A DNA stretch of 6,096 nt, taken from Deltaproteobacteria bacterium. GTDB taxonomy: Bacteria > Desulfobacterota > Desulfarculia > Adiutricales > JAGVGV01. The notes under the pieces were generated by a model. That model was not told the origin of the DNA. It saw only the letters and a list, made by a program, of their open reading frames with translations, and did no database searches. This document shows, piece after piece, positions 5,119 to 6,096 of the stretch. Each line of letters starts with the position of its first letter. Position 1 is the first letter of the stretch. The stretch is taken from the NCBI GenBank assembly GCA_020056895.1, contig JAGVGV010000043.1:1-6096 (forward strand). The letters are read 5' to 3'. The position numbers were made by a program, and so were the translations under genes.

Positions 5119-6096
5119 ATGGATCGCAGGGCTTTTATCCAATGCCTGGGGTGGCTGGCGGCCGGCGGAGTTTGCCTGGGGGGGCCGAGCGTTCGGGCCG
5201 AAGACGTGTTGCCGGGGGCCGGAGGCAAGAACACCGGGGCCGGGAAGAACGAGGACGAACGATTCGTTCGTCCGGCCATGTTCTGGGACAAGGCGGGATC
5301 GAACGTGGTCCAGTGCCGGCTTTGCCCCCGCCAATGTAGGGTGGCCGAAGGGGAACGGGGCCACTGCGGGGTAAGGGAAAACCGGGGCGGCGAGTATGTG
5401 ACTTTGGTCTACGGCCGAGCCGTGGCCGCGCACAACGATCCCATTGAAAAAAAGCCCTTCAACCATTTCCTGCCCGGAACCACGGTGTTTTCCGTGGCCG
5501 CGGCCGGGTGCAACATCCATTGCAAGTTCTGCCAGAACTGGCAGATTTCCCAGGCCCGACCCGAAGACCTGGAAGCCCAGTACCTTCCCCCCGAAGCCGT
5601 GGCGGCCAAGGCCAAGGAACTGGGGTCCCCCAGCGTGGCCTTCACCTATTCCGAACCCACCATTTTTTACGAATACATGTTCGATACCGCCCGCCTGGCC
5701 AAGGCCGCCGGCCTCAGGCCGGTAGTCGTGAGCAACGGATTCATCATGCCGGAAGCCGTCCGGGCCTTGGCCCCTCACTTGGCCGCGTACAAAGTGGACT
5801 TCAAGGCATACAGCGACGATTATTACCAATCGGTCTGCCAAGGCCGGCTGGACCCGGTTCTGGAAACCCTGAAAACCTTGAAAGGATTGGGGCCGTGGGT
5901 GGAGCTGGTCAATCTGGTCCTGCCCACCCTCAACGACCAGGAACCCATGGTCCGGGGCCTGGCGGGGTGGGTCCGGGACCACCTGGGGCCCATGACCCCC
6001 GTCCATTTCACCCGCTTTCATCCCATGTATAAAATCCGCGATCTGCCGCCCACGCCGGTGGAAACCCTGATCGCCTGCCATGGCTGGGCCAAGGCC
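5119..6096 (+). CDS. AmmeMemoRadiSam system radical SAM enzyme with Tat signal (3' end outside window)
   Basis: The frame runs from ATG 5119 to the window edge: 326 residues visible, no stop, probably the last few dozen residues missing. GAGG (5111-5114) precedes the start at a short spacing. The N-terminus MDRRAFIQ fits the twin-arginine consensus (RRxFL-like), followed by a hydrophobic stretch (about 9-22) and a VRA/ED cleavage site near residue 27. A Cys cluster, CRLCPRQC (66-73) plus Cys83 in GHCGVR, precedes the radical SAM motif GCNIHCKFC (Cys131, Cys135, Cys138), which binds the [4Fe-4S] cluster that cleaves S-adenosylmethionine. FTYSEPTIFYEY (175-186), VSNGF (204-208), VDFKAY (226-231) and HFTRFHPMYK (296-305) are typical of the pyruvate-formate-lyase-activase-like group to which AmmeMemoRadiSam enzymes belong. 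The reaction and target are unknown. It follows the Memo-AMMECR1 gene by 25 bp, so cotranscription is likely. The Tat signal implies export of the folded iron-sulfur enzyme. Confidence 0.92.
   Translation, partial: MDRRAFIQCLGWLAAGGVCLGGPSVRAEDVLPGAGGKNTGAGKNEDERFVRPAMFWDKAGSNVVQCRLCPRQCRVAEGERGHCGVRENRGGEYVTLVYGRAVAAHNDPIEKKPFNHFLPGTTVFSVAAAGCNIHCKFCQNWQISQARPEDLEAQYLPPEAVAAKAKELGSPSVAFTYSEPTIFYEYMFDTARLAKAAGLRPVVVSNGFIMPEAVRALAPHLAAYKVDFKAYSDDYYQSVCQGRLDPVLETLKTLKGLGPWVELVNLVLPTLNDQEPMVRGLAGWVRDHLGPMTPVHFTRFHPMYKIRDLPPTPVETLIACHGWAKA

Noticed and set aside
5119..5200. Lipoprotein signal in the radical SAM N-terminus, because of Cys19
   Set aside because: The residues before Cys19 (GGV) do not fit a lipobox, which needs a small residue right before the cysteine; the twin-arginine pattern with VRA/ED cleavage fits better.
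5062..6081. 339-codon open frame on the minus strand over the radical SAM gene
   Set aside because: The plus strand encodes a radical SAM protein with all its motifs; the minus product has the composition of a frame shadow.

Overview
This is a GC-rich bacterial window. It holds the tail of a TPR-type repeat protein, an unrecognised inner-membrane protein, a long acyl-CoA dehydrogenase, and two genes of the AmmeMemoRadiSam system (Memo, AMMECR1 and a partner radical SAM enzyme). The roughly 600-residue acyl-CoA dehydrogenase under a palindromic operator, together with AmmeMemoRadiSam genes, would fit a fatty-acid-oxidising anaerobe such as a member of the Desulfobacterota. That placement is inferred from gene content alone. 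No marker gene is present to confirm it.

Layout. Positions 1-255 (+) are the C-terminal end of a TPR-like protein. Positions 398-1093 (+) encode a 231-residue protein with about four membrane segments. Positions 1094-1329 lie between convergent genes and are packed with inverted repeats: a hairpin next to the stop codon, a 60-nt near-perfect hairpin, a nested 34-nt hairpin, and a 101-bp MITE-like element with 17-bp perfect terminal inverted repeats. The last element supplies the stop codon of the acyl-CoA dehydrogenase (3148-1325, -). Positions 3149-3488 are a divergent promoter region. On the minus strand it has a clean -35/-10 pair whose -35 is overlapped by a TetR-style palindrome. On the plus strand it has an extended -10 for the next gene. 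Positions 3489-5093 (+) encode a single polypeptide with a Sec-type signal peptide, a Memo domain, a low-complexity linker and an AMMECR1 domain. Twenty-five bases later, 5119 to the window end (+) encodes the partner radical SAM enzyme, with a twin-arginine signal at its N-terminus. It is cut by the window edge.

How it fits together. The acyl-CoA dehydrogenase is probably regulated on its own by an acyl-CoA- or substrate-responsive repressor. The last two genes look like one transcription unit encoding all three AmmeMemoRadiSam components as two proteins. Both carry export signals, one Sec-like and one Tat-like, so this version of a poorly understood system appears to act outside the cytoplasm. 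That is the most interesting biology in the window. The structured intergenic region with its putative mobile foldback element is the second point of interest.
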